Assembly (NCBI GenBank): GCA_035048495.1
Contig: CM068549.1
Coordinates: forward strand, 5,997,822-6,061,821
Direction: 5' to 3'
From: Euptelea pleiosperma
Taxonomy: Eukaryota > Streptophyta > Magnoliopsida > Ranunculales > Eupteleaceae
Length of the DNA stretch: 64,000 nt
The notes beneath the pieces were generated by a model that was not told where the DNA came from, did not search any database, and saw nothing but the letters and a program-made list of their open reading frames with translations. Both the position numbers and the translations under genes were made by a program. Numbering within the stretch: the first letter of the stretch is position 1; every line of letters starts with the position of its first letter. Of the stretch, positions 37,451 through 48,727 are shown in pieces.

Positions 37451-38222
37451 TGAAGAGGTTATTTTTGAAAAATAAAAAAAGAGGGTACTTTTAAAAAAAA
37501 AAACGTTGGAAAAAAGATAGAGGAAGAGCCTCCTCATCAGGGCCGAGATAAAATTTAAATTATTATATAAAAATAAGTTTTTGGAATGTGTAGAAATTCT
37601 ATTTTCATGGCAACCAAATTCAATAGGCAAACAAAATAAAAAATTAAACTATTACTAATCAAAATATGTATCCAGTATGTCTAGCATTCTAACTTGTTAG
37701 TATAAATCAAGACCGCATCTAATATATCTCAACGAACATGTAGATTACGGAGCACACGCCATACTAACCATTCGGCTAATGACCTTTACATCCTACATAA
37801 ATCTATGTCAATCTTACAAAGCTTCCTTTGCCATATGCAGCCCAACAACAAAGGCAAGAGGTGCGAGCATACTCATCACAAAGATAGCAAGGGTGACGGA
37901 TATGAGCGTCGTCATCCAAGATTTATTATTAAACCACATATAATATAAGATTCATAACTACCAACGTTTGAACTTTGATCTACCCCTTTCATACAAACTG
38001 CTTGCATCATATATGTGTGTTAACATGCCAATGGCCACCTTAGATGTCTTCTATTGTTATATGATTATATCTGTAGTTACTTTTCCGTCCCACAAAACCT
38101 AATAGTTGCGAACCAACACAGATTCTAATAGTCCTAAATACACTTGACCTCTATTACTTACACTCAAACTCAAAGAGATATCTCACTGATATCGGTAGGA
38201 TTTATTGGTGCACAATGTGATT
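37451..38222. other. Spacer, nothing recognised
   Basis: AT-rich. No frame, repeat pair or RNA gene seen. Confidence 0.4.
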
Positions 38223-38230
38223 ATTAGAAG

Positions 38231-38432
38231 CAAGGTTTAAAAAACGGCTGTTGTAACAAAAATAACAGCCGTTATAACGGAAATAACAACCGTTATTTTC
38301 CATTTCTTTCCATTTTTGAAATTTTGAAATTCAAAATTCAAAATTTGAATTTCAGCGCCATTTTTTCCATTTTTGCCCCTGAGCAACGCCCCCAGTCTGT
38401 GATACCGTTATTAGGGCCCCCTTTAAACCTTG
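38231..38432. mobile_element. hAT-type MITE
   Basis: A 202-bp element with ends CAAGGTTTAAA and TTTAAACCTTG is flanked by a perfect 8-bp duplication ATTAGAAG (38223-38230 and 38433-38440). The inside contains ATAACAGCCGTTATAACGG. It is the cleanest copy of the family also seen at 8965-9334 and 24205-24691. Confidence 0.9.
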
Positions 38433-38904
38433 ATTAGAAGGGTCCAATTCCACGGTTAAAATTAAACCCATGGAAAAGACTCCAATCTTGAGCAGTTTAA
38501 CAGGGTCGTTCTAGCTATTGGATTCAAGCATATTTTGGTCACTCAGATCAAACGGCTAGAAAATCACCAATCAGGCGCTTTTTTTGGTGTATAGGTCCAC
38601 CAAGGGATGGGCCAACATTCATGGGTCAGTGGGCCCGAAAGAGCCGCCATATGGCAGTTTGCTCTCACCCAATAAGAGTAAAAGAAATTTTCCAACTTTA
38701 ATTAAGGGATTAAATAAAGCTTTATTTGATCTTCGTACCCCAAATAATGGTCAATGAGGCTCGAAGTCTACGGTTAGAAATCAACCCATGAAAACGGCTC
38801 CCATCCATCGCTTAGAAAACACTAAAGGTATGTCCACCTAAGGATTGGCCAAACACCCATACTGTCAACGTCCTTTATAAGTGTGCCACGACTCATATTG
38901 TGGT

Positions 38905-39397
38905 GGGGTGATCTATATGGTGAGGTGATCATCTTCACCAAAACTCAGCCATTGATTTATCTTCCATGTGGGTACACCAAAATTGTGTGTAAAAATATGT
39001 GTCCGGAGCCTGACCCAGTAGATTAGTGGTGAGAACTCAGGTGAGCTGATAACACACACACATACACACACACACACCAAAACTCAGCCATTGATTTATC
39101 TTCCATGTGGGTGCACCAAAATTGTGTGTAAAAATATGTGTCCGGAGCCTGACACGGTAGATTAGTGGTGAGAACTCAGCCACACACAACAAAACTCAGC
39201 CATTGATTTATCACATGTCCATCCTGGAACATTATTGTTAGAAAAAAATAACGTTGGAAAATACATTTGTTTTGTGTTTTTTTAACGGCCAGGCTCAGTG
39301 GACACATATTTTCACACAGTTTTGGTGTACACACATGGAAGATAAATCAATGGCGGATTTTTGGTGAGGATGATCTCCTCACCATATAGATCACCCC
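38905..39397. mobile_element. TIR element with internal direct duplication
   Basis: The left end GGGGTGATCTATATGGTGAGG is mirrored by CCTCACCATATAGATCACCCC at the right. The inverted similarity continues for about 95 bp (GATTTATCTTCCATGTG, CACCAAAATTGTGTG, AATATGTGTCC). Inside, a block of about 110 bp starting CCAAAACTCAGCCATTGAT is repeated in direct orientation (about 38938 and 39078), separated by an (ACACAT)n stretch. No clear target duplication, so the superfamily is not assigned. Confidence 0.7.
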
Positions 39398-40329
39398 TAC
39401 AAAAAATCAGACCATTCTAAAATTTCTAACACCATCAAATGTGGATTTCAAGTAAACGGTTTAGCACAAGTAAATGAATGGGAGAACCGTTTTATAAAAA
39501 AGAAACGTTTTTGTTGGAATCACTTCATATAGTTAATGCATAATTAAAATTTCGAAAAAAGCTAAATAGGAGAGGAAAGGGTAGAGTCAGTAAAATAGGT
39601 GAAAAACCAGGGATAAAATAAGGAATAAAAGTTTTTTCAGGATATCGACATTTAGAAGTAGTATAGATTATAACGGCTTGTTTTATAACATACTTTAAAG
39701 CATAGGAATCTTCGTTACGCACATCAAAATTTTTGAATTTAATTCTTGGCCTTTGGATTTGCACTCTCCTACCCCCTTCTCACAAGTCTTGAACGTTAGG
39801 AGTGGTTTTGGGACCTTTTATCTTTCTTTTCGGCTGATGTTCTCGAATGACAAACATTTTATTTGCAAATTATGCATTGATGCCGCTGAGTCCGCCTTTG
39901 CTCAAGGACGTATGAGCCAAGTGGCACACTCTTCGAGACAAGTTACTGCATAGAGGTTTAGACCATCATCCCTATCTGGACATACAAACCAAAAATCAGC
40001 CTAATTGGTGATTTTTGGCCATTGGATCTAAGAACTGCAAATGATGCTCAATTAAACAACTAAAGATCAAACCCAAAAAAGACTCAAATCCAACGACTAG
40101 AAATCATCCATCAATCTAATTTTTGGTATGTAGGTCCCTTTGGAGATGGGCCAAACATCCATACGGCCAGTGGTCTTGAACAGTGTGCCACGTGGCTCAT
40201 TCAGTATACAAACATCGTTTGCTCAACATGTTGTGGAGCAAAAGCGAACTCATGTTTGCACATCTAAAAGTGCCAGATGGCAAACTTTTTGGGGGTCCAA
40301 TGACCTTATAGATGTTTAGTAGATCCCTT
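39398..40329. other. Spacer with old dispersed repeat
   Basis: No gene is supported. The part at 39960-40330 shares phrases with 3750-4050 and 38500-38900 (an unclassified dispersed family). Confidence 0.4.
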
Positions 40330-40604
40330 GTTAGTTCTAAACACCAATAGAGGATTACGACTCAAAGTAATCCTCCCACGTAGCATCTTCAAGAGGATGA
40401 TCCACCCATTCCGCTAGTACTCTAGTAGTAACAAACTTCTTGTTGCATTTAAAGGGTCTACGCTTATGTCGTGATCCTCATCGGATGGAGTAACACGGTC
40501 GATAAGGAGTTGGGGTCGTTTGTATCTGTGACCCAGTTTGAATAACTCATCGCAATTGCAATGACTTCAAGTGTCAGATGTTTAATGGAAGATAATCCCA
40601 AAGG
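40330..40604 (-). pseudogene. Chromovirus remnant: zinc-knuckle edge and chromodomain
   Basis: Read on the minus strand from 40604: a frame with FKLGHRYKRPQLL resembles the gag zinc knuckle of plant chromoviruses (Cys residues mostly lost). After a frame change, RRPFKCNKKFVTTRVLAEW followed by VDHPLEDATWEDYFE is a chromodomain end of integrase. Everything between gag and the chromodomain is missing. It continues the gag piece at 44728-44990, the two halves being split by the element at 40610-44722. Confidence 0.65.
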
Positions 40605-40609
40605 AATAT

Positions 40610-41921
40610 TGTGGGGGAAAAATATTTGATCTAACCCAAACAATCTTCGAGGTCAGACAATTCGGATTTTGGTGATGATCGGACGACTCTGATGCTTCAG
40701 GATGAAACTGCTTTCTCCACCGCGAAGGATAGGATGATCTCCAGATGAGATAGGTTGTACCTATTGACAATACTCCGACGCTCAAGTCAGCTTAGGAATG
40801 GTAACAGGGTTCATGAAAATAGTAAAATGTTTCAGAGTTTAGGCTATCTGGATCTGGAGAGCAAGATCCCTTCTCAATTCTGAGGGTCATGTATTTATAC
40901 TCTCAGAACTGGTGTGACTCACCTTCCACGTGTCTACTCCTTGTTAGTCAGTTATGATCTGAAGAGATTCTGTTACGAAATTGTCTCTTCCTATTAGATC
41001 TTAACTGCCCCTATTCAGTTATATCTGAAACGACTGAGGTGGCATTCCTCGTGACAGATATTTGAATAGGAGAACGTGGGAGCTGCGTAATAGTCAAACT
41101 AACCGCCATGTGGCTAACATTCAATGGATAGGTAAGTAACTAACTTTATTATAGTTTAGAATACTTATCTTGTTTGTAGAATTCTGTATACTTCTCGGGA
41201 TGGATAGAAGTCCATTCCCGCAAAGTGTGCTGCTGATCTTGTCGAGATGATATAAATGTCACTCCTGCCAAGTAAGCCGTTTGATCTTGTCGGGATGTGC
41301 TTGAATATCCTTCCTGTCAAGCGTATCACTCTACCTTGTCGGGATGAGATAAACATTACTCCCGTCAAGTATGCCGTCTGACCTTATAGGGATGTGTTGA
41401 ACGTCATTCCCGCTAAGTATGATAACTAAACCTGTTGGGATGAGTTGAATGTCGATCCTGTCGACAATGTCGGGATGAGATGCTTAGAGTTGCCGGGTTG
41501 AGATGCCGGGATGAGATGCTAGGAGTTGCCGGGTTGAGTTCCCGGGATGAGATGCTAGAGTTGCCGAGATGAGTTCCTGGGATAAGATGTTGGAGTTGCC
41601 GGGATGAGATGCTTGAGTTGCCAAGATGAGTTCCCGGGATGAGATGTTGGAGTTGCCAGAATGAGTTCCCGGGATGAGATACTGGAGTTGCCGGGATGAG
41701 ATGCTTGAGTTGCCAAGATAAGTTCCCGGGATGAGATGTTGAAGTTGCCAGGATGAGTTCCCGTGATGAGATGCTTGAGTTGCCAAGTTGAGTTCCCGGG
41801 ATGAGATGCTTGAGTTATCAACATGAGTTCCCGGGTTGAAGTGTTGGAGTTGCCAGGATGAATTCCTCGAGATATGTGCACATCAATCCTTGAGATTCGT
41901 GTGAAAATTATGGTACCCACA
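40610..41921 (-). repeat. 3' LTR of the non-autonomous element
   Basis: 1312 bp. It contains CCCGTCAAGTAT/TTGTCGGGATG repeats of about 45-60 bp (41215-41470) and a dense array of GGGATGAGATGCT.GAGTTGCC units (41470-41870). Confidence 0.9.
41470..41870. repeat. Tandem array GATGAGATGCT.GAGTTGCC
   Basis: A composite array of two alternating half-units: GGGATGAGATGCTTGAGTTGCC and a shorter (A/G)GATGAGTTCCCG. There are about 10-12 copies with variants. The matching array in the other LTR is 44285-44680, and a short version lies in the internal region at 42780-42885. Confidence 0.85.
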
Positions 41922-42049
41922 TTAGCCCCCTCTCGAAGGTGGAGCTCGACTGTAGGAGATGGTTTGCCTTCGAGAAATGTAAGAATAACTTGCAATAATG
42001 TAACTAGTCGCTAGTTGATCTAGTGGTAGATCCATGTGTTCTTATAAAC

Positions 42050-42210
42050 ATATCTGCGAGCTCTAGGGAGAATAACTGTGAGCTCTAGGGAGCATGATTA
42101 TGAGCTCTCGTGAGTATGACCATAAGCTCTTGGGAGCACGGTTGTGAGCTCTAGGGAGCATGGATGTGAGCTCTACGGAGCATGACTAAGAGCTCTAGGG
42201 CTCTTTGATG
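42050..42210. repeat. 27-bp tandem repeat in internal region
   Basis: About six copies of GAGCTCTAGGGAGCATGA with a variable spacer, followed by a (GAT)n microsatellite to about 42285. Confidence 0.8.
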
Positions 42211-43423
42211 ATGATGAGGATGATGATGAATAATGATTATGATGATGATGATGATGATGATGATAATGAATGATGATTATGATGAGTCTCATGTCAGGGT
42301 TCCTGTAGTCAAGGGTTGAATGCCGAGAACTTTAAGTTTCCCTGGCCTACTGCAGTAGGACTTCCATAATAATGTCAAGGTGTCCGTTAGCTAAGGCTTT
42401 TCAACTGCAAGCTTTTAGGTATCCCCGGCCTCCCGTAGAAGGTCTTGCGCCCTCAAGGGGACTTGTGTCAGGGTTCTCATAATCAAGGTTGAATGCCGAG
42501 AGCTTTAAGATTTTCTGGCCTCCTGGACGTCTACTCGATGTTCTGTATGATTGAATTCTTGGCGTCTTGTAGCGAGATTGGACCGTGATTGGGTTGTTCT
42601 AGTTGCATTATTGGATGATTGTAGATGAAACCATAATCGTATATGAAGCCTTGATCATATATGAAGCCCCCAGGTATTGTCGACCATCAAGTGTGTTGCC
42701 AACTGGTGCAGAATGCAGCCTTATAGGTTGTTAAGGTTGTATCCAGTAAGTGTAGTCATCGTTGGATGAATTGTTGGGAGGACTGGGATGAGCTCCCGGA
42801 ATGAGACGTCGGAGTTACCAAGATGAGTTCTCGGGGTGAGATGCTGGGTTGCCAGGATGAGTTCCCGGGATGAGGTGCTTGAGCTGTGTGATTGAGTTTC
42901 TGGCACATGCTCCATTTGTGGTTCACCTGGGAGCAAGTTTCGGGTAAAATTTTTTCCTCAATTTCTTCACTTCTGCTGATGTGGCGCTGAAGCACATGGG
43001 TTGCATATAGATCTTTGCTGACATGGCAAAGATATTTTGGGGGTTGAAAAGACTTATTTGCCCTTCCTTATAGATCAAATCATTGGATCGGCACTAAACT
43101 CTAGTGGGATGTTGCTAGGTGAATGAGGAACACATCTGTGTTGCCACCACCACCAGAGGTGACCAGAGTTGGCTGAAATTTGGATGGGGTATTGCGCACT
43201 TCACAGACCTCTAATAAACACCAAATTTAAGATCTAGGATCCCCAGATCACAGGGAATACGTTGGTAAGCTGATGGTTGCCGGAAGGTAGCTTGTAGGTG
43301 GCTGAAATCCAACAAAAAGCCCCGAGACCTTGAAGTTGAATTACAACACCACAATATAATTTGAGGAGGAAAAAGAGCAAACTGTAGTTTTTTGCTCTTA
43401 TTCCCACAGACGGCGCCAAAAGA

Positions 43424-44722
43424 TGTGGGGGAAAAATATCTGATTTAACCCACACAATCTTCGAGGTCAGATGATTCGAATTTTAGTGATGATCAGACGA
43501 CTCTGATGCTCTAGGATGAAACTGCTTTCTCCTCCGCGAAGGATAGGATGATCTCCAGATGAGATATAGTTGTACCTGTTGACAATACTCCGACGCTCAA
43601 GTCAGCTTAGGAATGGTAACAGGGTTCATGAAAATAGTAAAATGTTTCAGAGTTTAGGCTATCTGGATCTAGAGAGCAAGATCCCTTTTCAATTCTGAGG
43701 GTCATGTATTTATACCCCCAGAACTGATGTGACTCACCTTCCATGTGTCTACTCCTTGTTAGTTAGTTATGATCTGAAGAGATTCTATTATGAAACTGTC
43801 TCTTCCTGTTAGATCTTAATTGCCCCTATTTAATTATATCTGAAATGACTGAGGTGGCATTCCTCGTGGCAGATATTTGAATAGGAAAACGTGGGAGCTG
43901 CGTAATAGTCAAACTAACCGCCACGTGGCTAACATTCAATGGATAAGTAAGCGACTAACTTTATTATAGTTTAGAATACTTATCTCGTTTGTAGATTCTG
44001 TATACTTCTCGGGATGGATAGAAGTCCATTCCCGCCAAGTATGCTGCTGATCTTGTCGAGATGATATAAATGTCACTCCTGCCAAGTAAGCCGTTTGATC
44101 TTGTCGGGATGTGCTTGAATATCTTTCCTGTCAAGCGTGTCACTTGACCTTGTTGGGATGAGATAAACGTTACTCCCGTCAAGTATGCCGTCTGACCTTA
44201 TAGGGATGTGTTGAACATCATTCCCGCTAAGTATGATAGCTAAACCTGTTGGGATGAGTTGAATGTCGATCCCGTCGACAATGTCGGGATGAGATGCTTA
44301 GAGTTGCCGGGTTGAGATGTCGGGATGAGATGCTGGGAGTTGCCGGGTTGAGTTCTCGGGATGAGATGCTAGAGTTGCCGAGATGAGTTCCCAGGATAAG
44401 ATGTTGGAGTTGCTGGGATGAGATGCTTGAGTTGCCAAGATGAGTTCCCGGGATGAGATGTTGGAGTTGCCCGAATGAGTTCCCAGGATGAGATACTAGA
44501 GTTGCCGGGATGAGATGCTTGAGTTGCCAAGATGAGTTCCCGGGCTGAGATGTTGAAGTTGCCGGGATGAGATGCTTGAGTTGCCAAGATGAGTTCCCGG
44601 GATGAGATGCTTGAGTTATCAACATGAGTTCCCGGGTTGAAATGTTGGAGTTGCCGGGATGAGTTCCTCGAGATATGTGCACATCAATCCTTGAGATTCG
44701 TGTGAAAATTATGGTACCCACA
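43424..44722 (-). repeat. 5' LTR of the non-autonomous element
   Basis: 1299 bp. It corresponds to 40610-41921 along its whole length with small indels. Its inner end touches the primer site. Confidence 0.9.
44285..44680. repeat. Tandem array GATGAGATGCT.GAGTTGCC, second LTR
   Basis: Same units as 41470-41870 with a slightly different copy order, so the array changed after insertion or recombined between LTRs. Confidence 0.85.
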
Positions 44723-44727
44723 AATAT

Positions 44728-44990
44728 GAGTAGATGCTTGTGGCTGAGTGCTTTGTCCATTACTATTTATCGGAGGACGTTAGACGAATAACCTTGTAAA
44801 ACTAAGAGAGACGCCTCCTGATAAAGAGCTAAGTTGACAACTTCAATTTAGGATGAGGGCCGAAGCATTTGGACTCCAACTTGGACATCATCACGTAACC
44901 CCAAAATAAAGCAACTAATTAGATAATATTCAGGCAAACCTATCGTATGATTGGCTAACCTCTCAAACTGAGTTCAAAACTCCCGGATAG
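44728..44990 (-). pseudogene. Chromovirus gag fragment
   Basis: On the minus strand: FELSLRG, then a frame with PIIR.VCLNII, then a stretch that reads VMMSKLESKCFGPHPKLKL. In pattern this matches the retrotransposon gag core (glycine/leucine-rich, '..LPEYYLI.LF..GLRDDVQ'), but with several frameshifts. It ends at the AATAT duplication and continues at 40604. It abuts the Copia LTR at 44991. Confidence 0.5.
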
Positions 44991-46317
44991 TGTTGGTTTG
45001 TCATGTAAAGAATATAATTATATTATGTTTGCTTAAATTCTGTATGACAAAACACTGTTTGTAATCGATCCTATGTGTAATAGTTAGGTCGAGAGTGCGT
45101 GAGTGGGAGCACCACTCTTGATTGCCTAAAGATTATAAGATGAAGCATGTGAAAAACCCATATTTATAATTGTCAGATTCCATGACAAACATGATCTTTA
45201 CTTGTACGTTGATAACTTTTGTTTGAGAAGCTACTTTCAACCTAGCATGAAGTGTGTGGATCGACCTAATGAAGAGACTCAAGCTTCACAACACTCAGTC
45301 TTCTACAACAATCATCCAAGAAACGGCCAATCGTCTTTCACGATTTCATTCTACAGGTGATTGGAAGATTCATGGGTTTGCTTACACCTACGGATGTCCA
45401 TTTGGTTTGTTGTTGGGTTTGTCAAGGGGTAGGGTTGGTGAGCTTGGGTGCCACCAACTCTTGGGGCAACCGCTCTTTTCAGCTTGCTGTCTGAAAATAG
45501 CTAGGGCGACCCCTCTTCCTTGGGTCGCCCCCGCTCACTACCTCAATCGACAACACTTATTCGGTCAACCCCACTCTTTCCTTTTCGAGAAAATTCTGCC
45601 CATTGGAGGGCTTCTTTGGTCCTCTATTTAGGTCCATTTTCTTGCCTTTTAGGGTACGAATTGAGAGAGCCTTCTTGAGCAAGTTTTGAGCAAAAACCCT
45701 AGACTTGAGAGCCTATTTGTTCAAGACCGAATCTCCATGAATCATCACACTTGAGAAGATTAGTTGAGAGAGCATTCTTGAGAGCCTTTTTGGTTTGAAC
45801 CTCTAGGAGTTATTATATCACCCGAACTCAGATTGAGTTCTAGTGAGTCTTCACTCACTTGGAACTATGTGGGAAAGTTCCCACTAGAGTTGAAATGCAT
45901 CTTGACTCGGCTTGACCTAGAGCAGAACTATGTGGTAGATTGCTCACCTATAGCGTAAATATGTGTGTGAGAGATTTTGATCTCTCGTGTCTGGGATAGC
46001 GATTGTGATAACCATTGGTTATTCAATTGTTAAAGTGTATTGCTTGATTGAATAGTGAATTCAGCTTGATTGGGTGTGTGATAATGGATGTAGGCGTGCG
46101 AACACCGAACCACTATAATTCTCTGTGTTGTGGCGTGTTCCCATTGTCTCTAATTCTATCTATTCTGATCATGTGATTATCTGTTTATGATTGAATGCTT
46201 GTGTGATTGGATATTGCGAATATTAAATTTAACCATAGTCCGCATAATATTTAAAGAATTCAATATTGTCCTATTCACCCCATCTAGGACTTTTATAGTA
46301 ATACGAAGGGAATTTCA
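44991..46317 (+). repeat. 5' LTR of a Copia element
   Basis: Begins TGTTGGTTTGTC and ends ATTTCA three bases before the primer site. The length is about 1.33 kb. The downstream PBS and gag set the orientation. No second LTR lies in the window. An open frame at 45254-45631 has no family resemblance and is not called a gene. Confidence 0.75.
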
Positions 46318-46319
46318 AT

Positions 46320-46331
46320 TGGTATCAGAGC
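46320..46331 (+). other. Copia primer-binding site
   Basis: TGGTATCAGAGC, complementary to the 3' end of initiator Met-tRNA, just inside the LTR. Confidence 0.9.
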
Positions 46332-46394
46332 CTAACCACTTGAGAAGGGCTTAAAAACGTGAGTGGGAACTAGCAATTTTCCCTGAGTATAACT

Positions 46395-47804
46395 ATGAAT
46401 CAAGAGGGCAGCTCAGTAACCAGACCTTCCTTATTTAACGGCTCAAACTATGCCTATTGGAAGGCTAGGATGAGGGTGTTCTTGAAATCTCTCGATGAGA
46501 GAATTTGGGAAGCAGTAGAGGCTGGATGGACTCCTCCCACCACTACTTTAACTATAAATGAAATCGCTACTGTTAAACCTAAAGCTAAAAAGGACTGGAT
46601 TGTTGGTGATAATTAAGGAAGTTTATACATAATAACAAGGCACTGAATGTGATTTACTGTGCCTTGTCCCTTGAGGAATTCAAAAGGAGCATCTCTAGTG
46701 AAATGGCCAAGTAGGCTTGGGACATCCTAGAGATGACCCACGAAGGAACCAACTCGGTAAAGGTGTCTAAACTGCAGATGCTTACCACTCAATTCGAACT
46801 CATCATGATGAGTGAGCAGGATGAAAACTTCACAGACTTTTACACTAAATTGAGTGAAATCATAAACACCATGTGGGGTCTAGGTGAGGTCATTCCTAAA
46901 CCCAAAATAGTGAGAAATTTTTTGAGATCCCTTCCAGACTGGTTCCATCCTAAAACTACAGCCATTGAGGAAAGTAAAAACATTGATCAAATAAAATTGG
47001 AAGAACTTATCGGGTCTATTCAAACTTTCGAACTTAAACTCACACTTAACAAGAAAAAGGGGATAGCTTTGAAAACATCAAAGAAACAAACTAAAGAAGA
47101 TGATTCTGATGAATCTAATGATCTAGAAGAAGAAGTTGCTCTATTTGCTAAGAAATTTTGAAAAATTTTCAAAAATAAAGGAAAGGAAAATTTTGGGTCT
47201 AGATATAAAAGGCATTTTGATAGAAATGAAAAATTCAGAAAAGAAGACAATCATAAAGAAGACATCCAATGCTATAAATGTAAAGGCTACGGTCACATTG
47301 CAATTGATTGTACTAATAAATTCAAGAAATGGAATACTAAAGCCATGAAGGCTCAAACTTGGGATATAGAAAGTGAATCTTCTGAGACTAAAACCAACTC
47401 ATCCAGTGAGGATGATGAGTCATGTAATGTTAGGGCTCTAATGGCTATATCTGAATGTAATGAAAAACAAACCCTAAATCTTCATGAGTAAGATCGTGAA
47501 TCGGAAAGTGATGAGGAAGATAATATGCAAGAAGCTTTCCACAAACTCTACAAAGAAAGTTTAAATCTAGCCAAGACATGTGATAAGCTAAAAATTGAAC
47601 TCAACAAAACGAAAGATGAAAATTATGACCTAAATGTTGAAATCAATAAATTGTTTGGCCAGATTGAAACAAAGATGGTTGAAACTACAAAAAGGGAAGA
47701 AACACTCATAAAAGAAATTGAAGTACTTAAATCCAAGAACCATGAGTTAGAAATAAAAAATAGAACTTTGATACGTAATTTCACTCAAGGAAATTCTAGA
47801 TTGG
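46395..47804 (+). pseudogene. gag: Copia gag, broken and truncated
   Basis: Gag coats the retrotransposon RNA. From 46395 the frame starts MNQEGSSVTRPSLFNGSNYA and continues YWKARMRVFL, the DUF4219-type start of Copia gag. A stop at 46614 interrupts it. The UBN2-type core continues (LEMTHEGTNSVKVSKLQMLT, FYTKLSEIINTMWGLGE, NFLRSLPDWFHPKTTAIEE). After another break comes a CCHC zinc knuckle CYKCKGYGHIAIDC (47270-47311), an acidic linker, and a coiled-coil frame (47525 onward, LYKESLNLAKTCDKL). At 47805 it is cut by a TGATATTC LTR end. Protease, integrase and RT are absent. The lineage looks SIRE-like, which is inference. Confidence 0.8.
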
Positions 47805-48221
47805 TGATATTCACTCAAAAGTGCTTATTTTAAGCAATTATCCTTTTAGCGTTATCGCACTCTCCTACGTTAAACTGCCATTTTTATCAACTTTTTTATG
47901 TAAGAGTTTTTTTTGTTAGGTAGAATACAATTTTCTGGACAAAATGGTATATTTGCATGAATTAAACACATTTTTGAAAGTCGAGATATAAAGCTGTTCT
48001 GATTACGCTCTTTTTCTATCGCAGGGAACTCGATTGGACAATTTTAGGGATTGTGGGCCCACAACTGACTGCCAGAGCCATTGATCAAAGAGAGCCAGTA
48101 GACTTAGACAAGAAGATATAGGCCAAGAGCAGGAAGAGCTAGAGAGTCGAAAAAGCCTAAGAGAAAATCAAGAGAGAAGGAGAGCCAAGTACCCGAGAAG
48201 AGATTAAGGAGAATAAAGCTC
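47805..48221 (+). repeat. Athila-like LTR, 5' fragment
   Basis: Starts TGATATTCACTCAAAAGTGC and follows the family for about 400 bp, including GTAGAATACA..TTTCTGGAC, TATATTTGCATG and GGGCCCACAA, with strong divergence. It ends at a junction with a Tat-like protease fragment. Confidence 0.75.
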
Positions 48222-48727
48222 AATCAGTTGATCTCCCCGGATCTCTATGGTTCCTTGTTCAGTGGGAAACCGGATCAGTTGGTGGTAGGTCGATGGGACG
48301 GCCTTCATCCCATGGAGCCATCCTCTCCCCAAGATTGTGTTGTATGGCGATGGGGTGTCCACGACCAGGAAATCTATAATCTGCATGGCCGGTTATGCCC
48401 TTATTGGCAGCGTGATTTTCCCTAGAGCATATACCTTCTATCCATTGAACCCGATTAGTGGTGTCTCTGCTGATTCCAACGTGACCTCTGAGAAGTTCAT
48501 CCTTCTATAGGCGTTGACGAACAATATCTCTACTGAGCTTCTCGGATCGATGAGGATGCGCTTGAAGTCAAAACTTCCAATGGAAAGAGTCAACAGCAGT
48601 GCGTCTGAATGAGGCAGGTCCACCCCATCCAGGTCCATGTTTAAAAAGGTGATTGTGCCCTCAGTGGCTCCCTCGGTAGTCTTGGAAAATCTTGGTCCCT
48701 GTGTAACATTCAGAACCTCCCGAAGAT
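48222..48727 (-). pseudogene. Tat-like Gypsy gag-protease fragment
   Basis: The minus-strand frame runs from 48727: HLREVLNVTQGPRFSK, then SDALLLTLSIGSFDFKRILI, then DPRSSVEILF where the aspartic protease active site D(T/S)G is expected; here it reads DPR, so the Gly is lost. An in-frame stop follows FNG, then DYRFLVVDTPSPYNTILGRG and PSTYHQLIRFPTEQG. Both ends are abrupt junctions. It is a dead fragment. Confidence 0.7.

Larger units (their letters stand above)
40610..44722 (-). mobile_element. Complete non-autonomous LTR retrotransposon (Tat-like)
   Basis: Two similar LTRs (40610-41921 and 43424-44722) bound a 1.5-kb internal region. A perfect 5-bp duplication AATAT flanks the whole (40605-40609 and 44723-44727). 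LTRs start TGTGGGTACC and end CCCCCACA on the minus strand. The primer site TGGCGCCGTCTGTGGG (43418-43403) follows the 5' LTR, and a polypurine tract GAGAGGGGGCTAA (41934-41922) precedes the 3' LTR. No gag, protease, RT or integrase is present, so it must depend on an autonomous relative. The LTR and primer site at 1261-2598 belong to a related element with gag. The two LTRs differ visibly, mainly by transitions, so the insertion is not recent. Confidence 0.92.

Noticed and set aside
41470..41870. CRISPR-like appearance of regular repeats
   Set aside because: No unique spacers: half-units vary and abut each other, and the context is a plant LTR.
41484..41995. Repetitive 'HPGNSSWQLKHLIPGT' frames on the minus strand
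   Set aside because: Open only because the tandem array in the LTR has a period that avoids stops; the two LTRs do not conserve the frame length.
45254..45631. 125-codon plus-strand frame
   Set aside because: Lies wholly inside the Copia LTR, no resemblance to a protein family.
48228..48425. Plus-strand frame opposite the protease fragment
   Set aside because: Shadow of the minus-strand Tat-like gag-protease sequence, which has clear family motifs.
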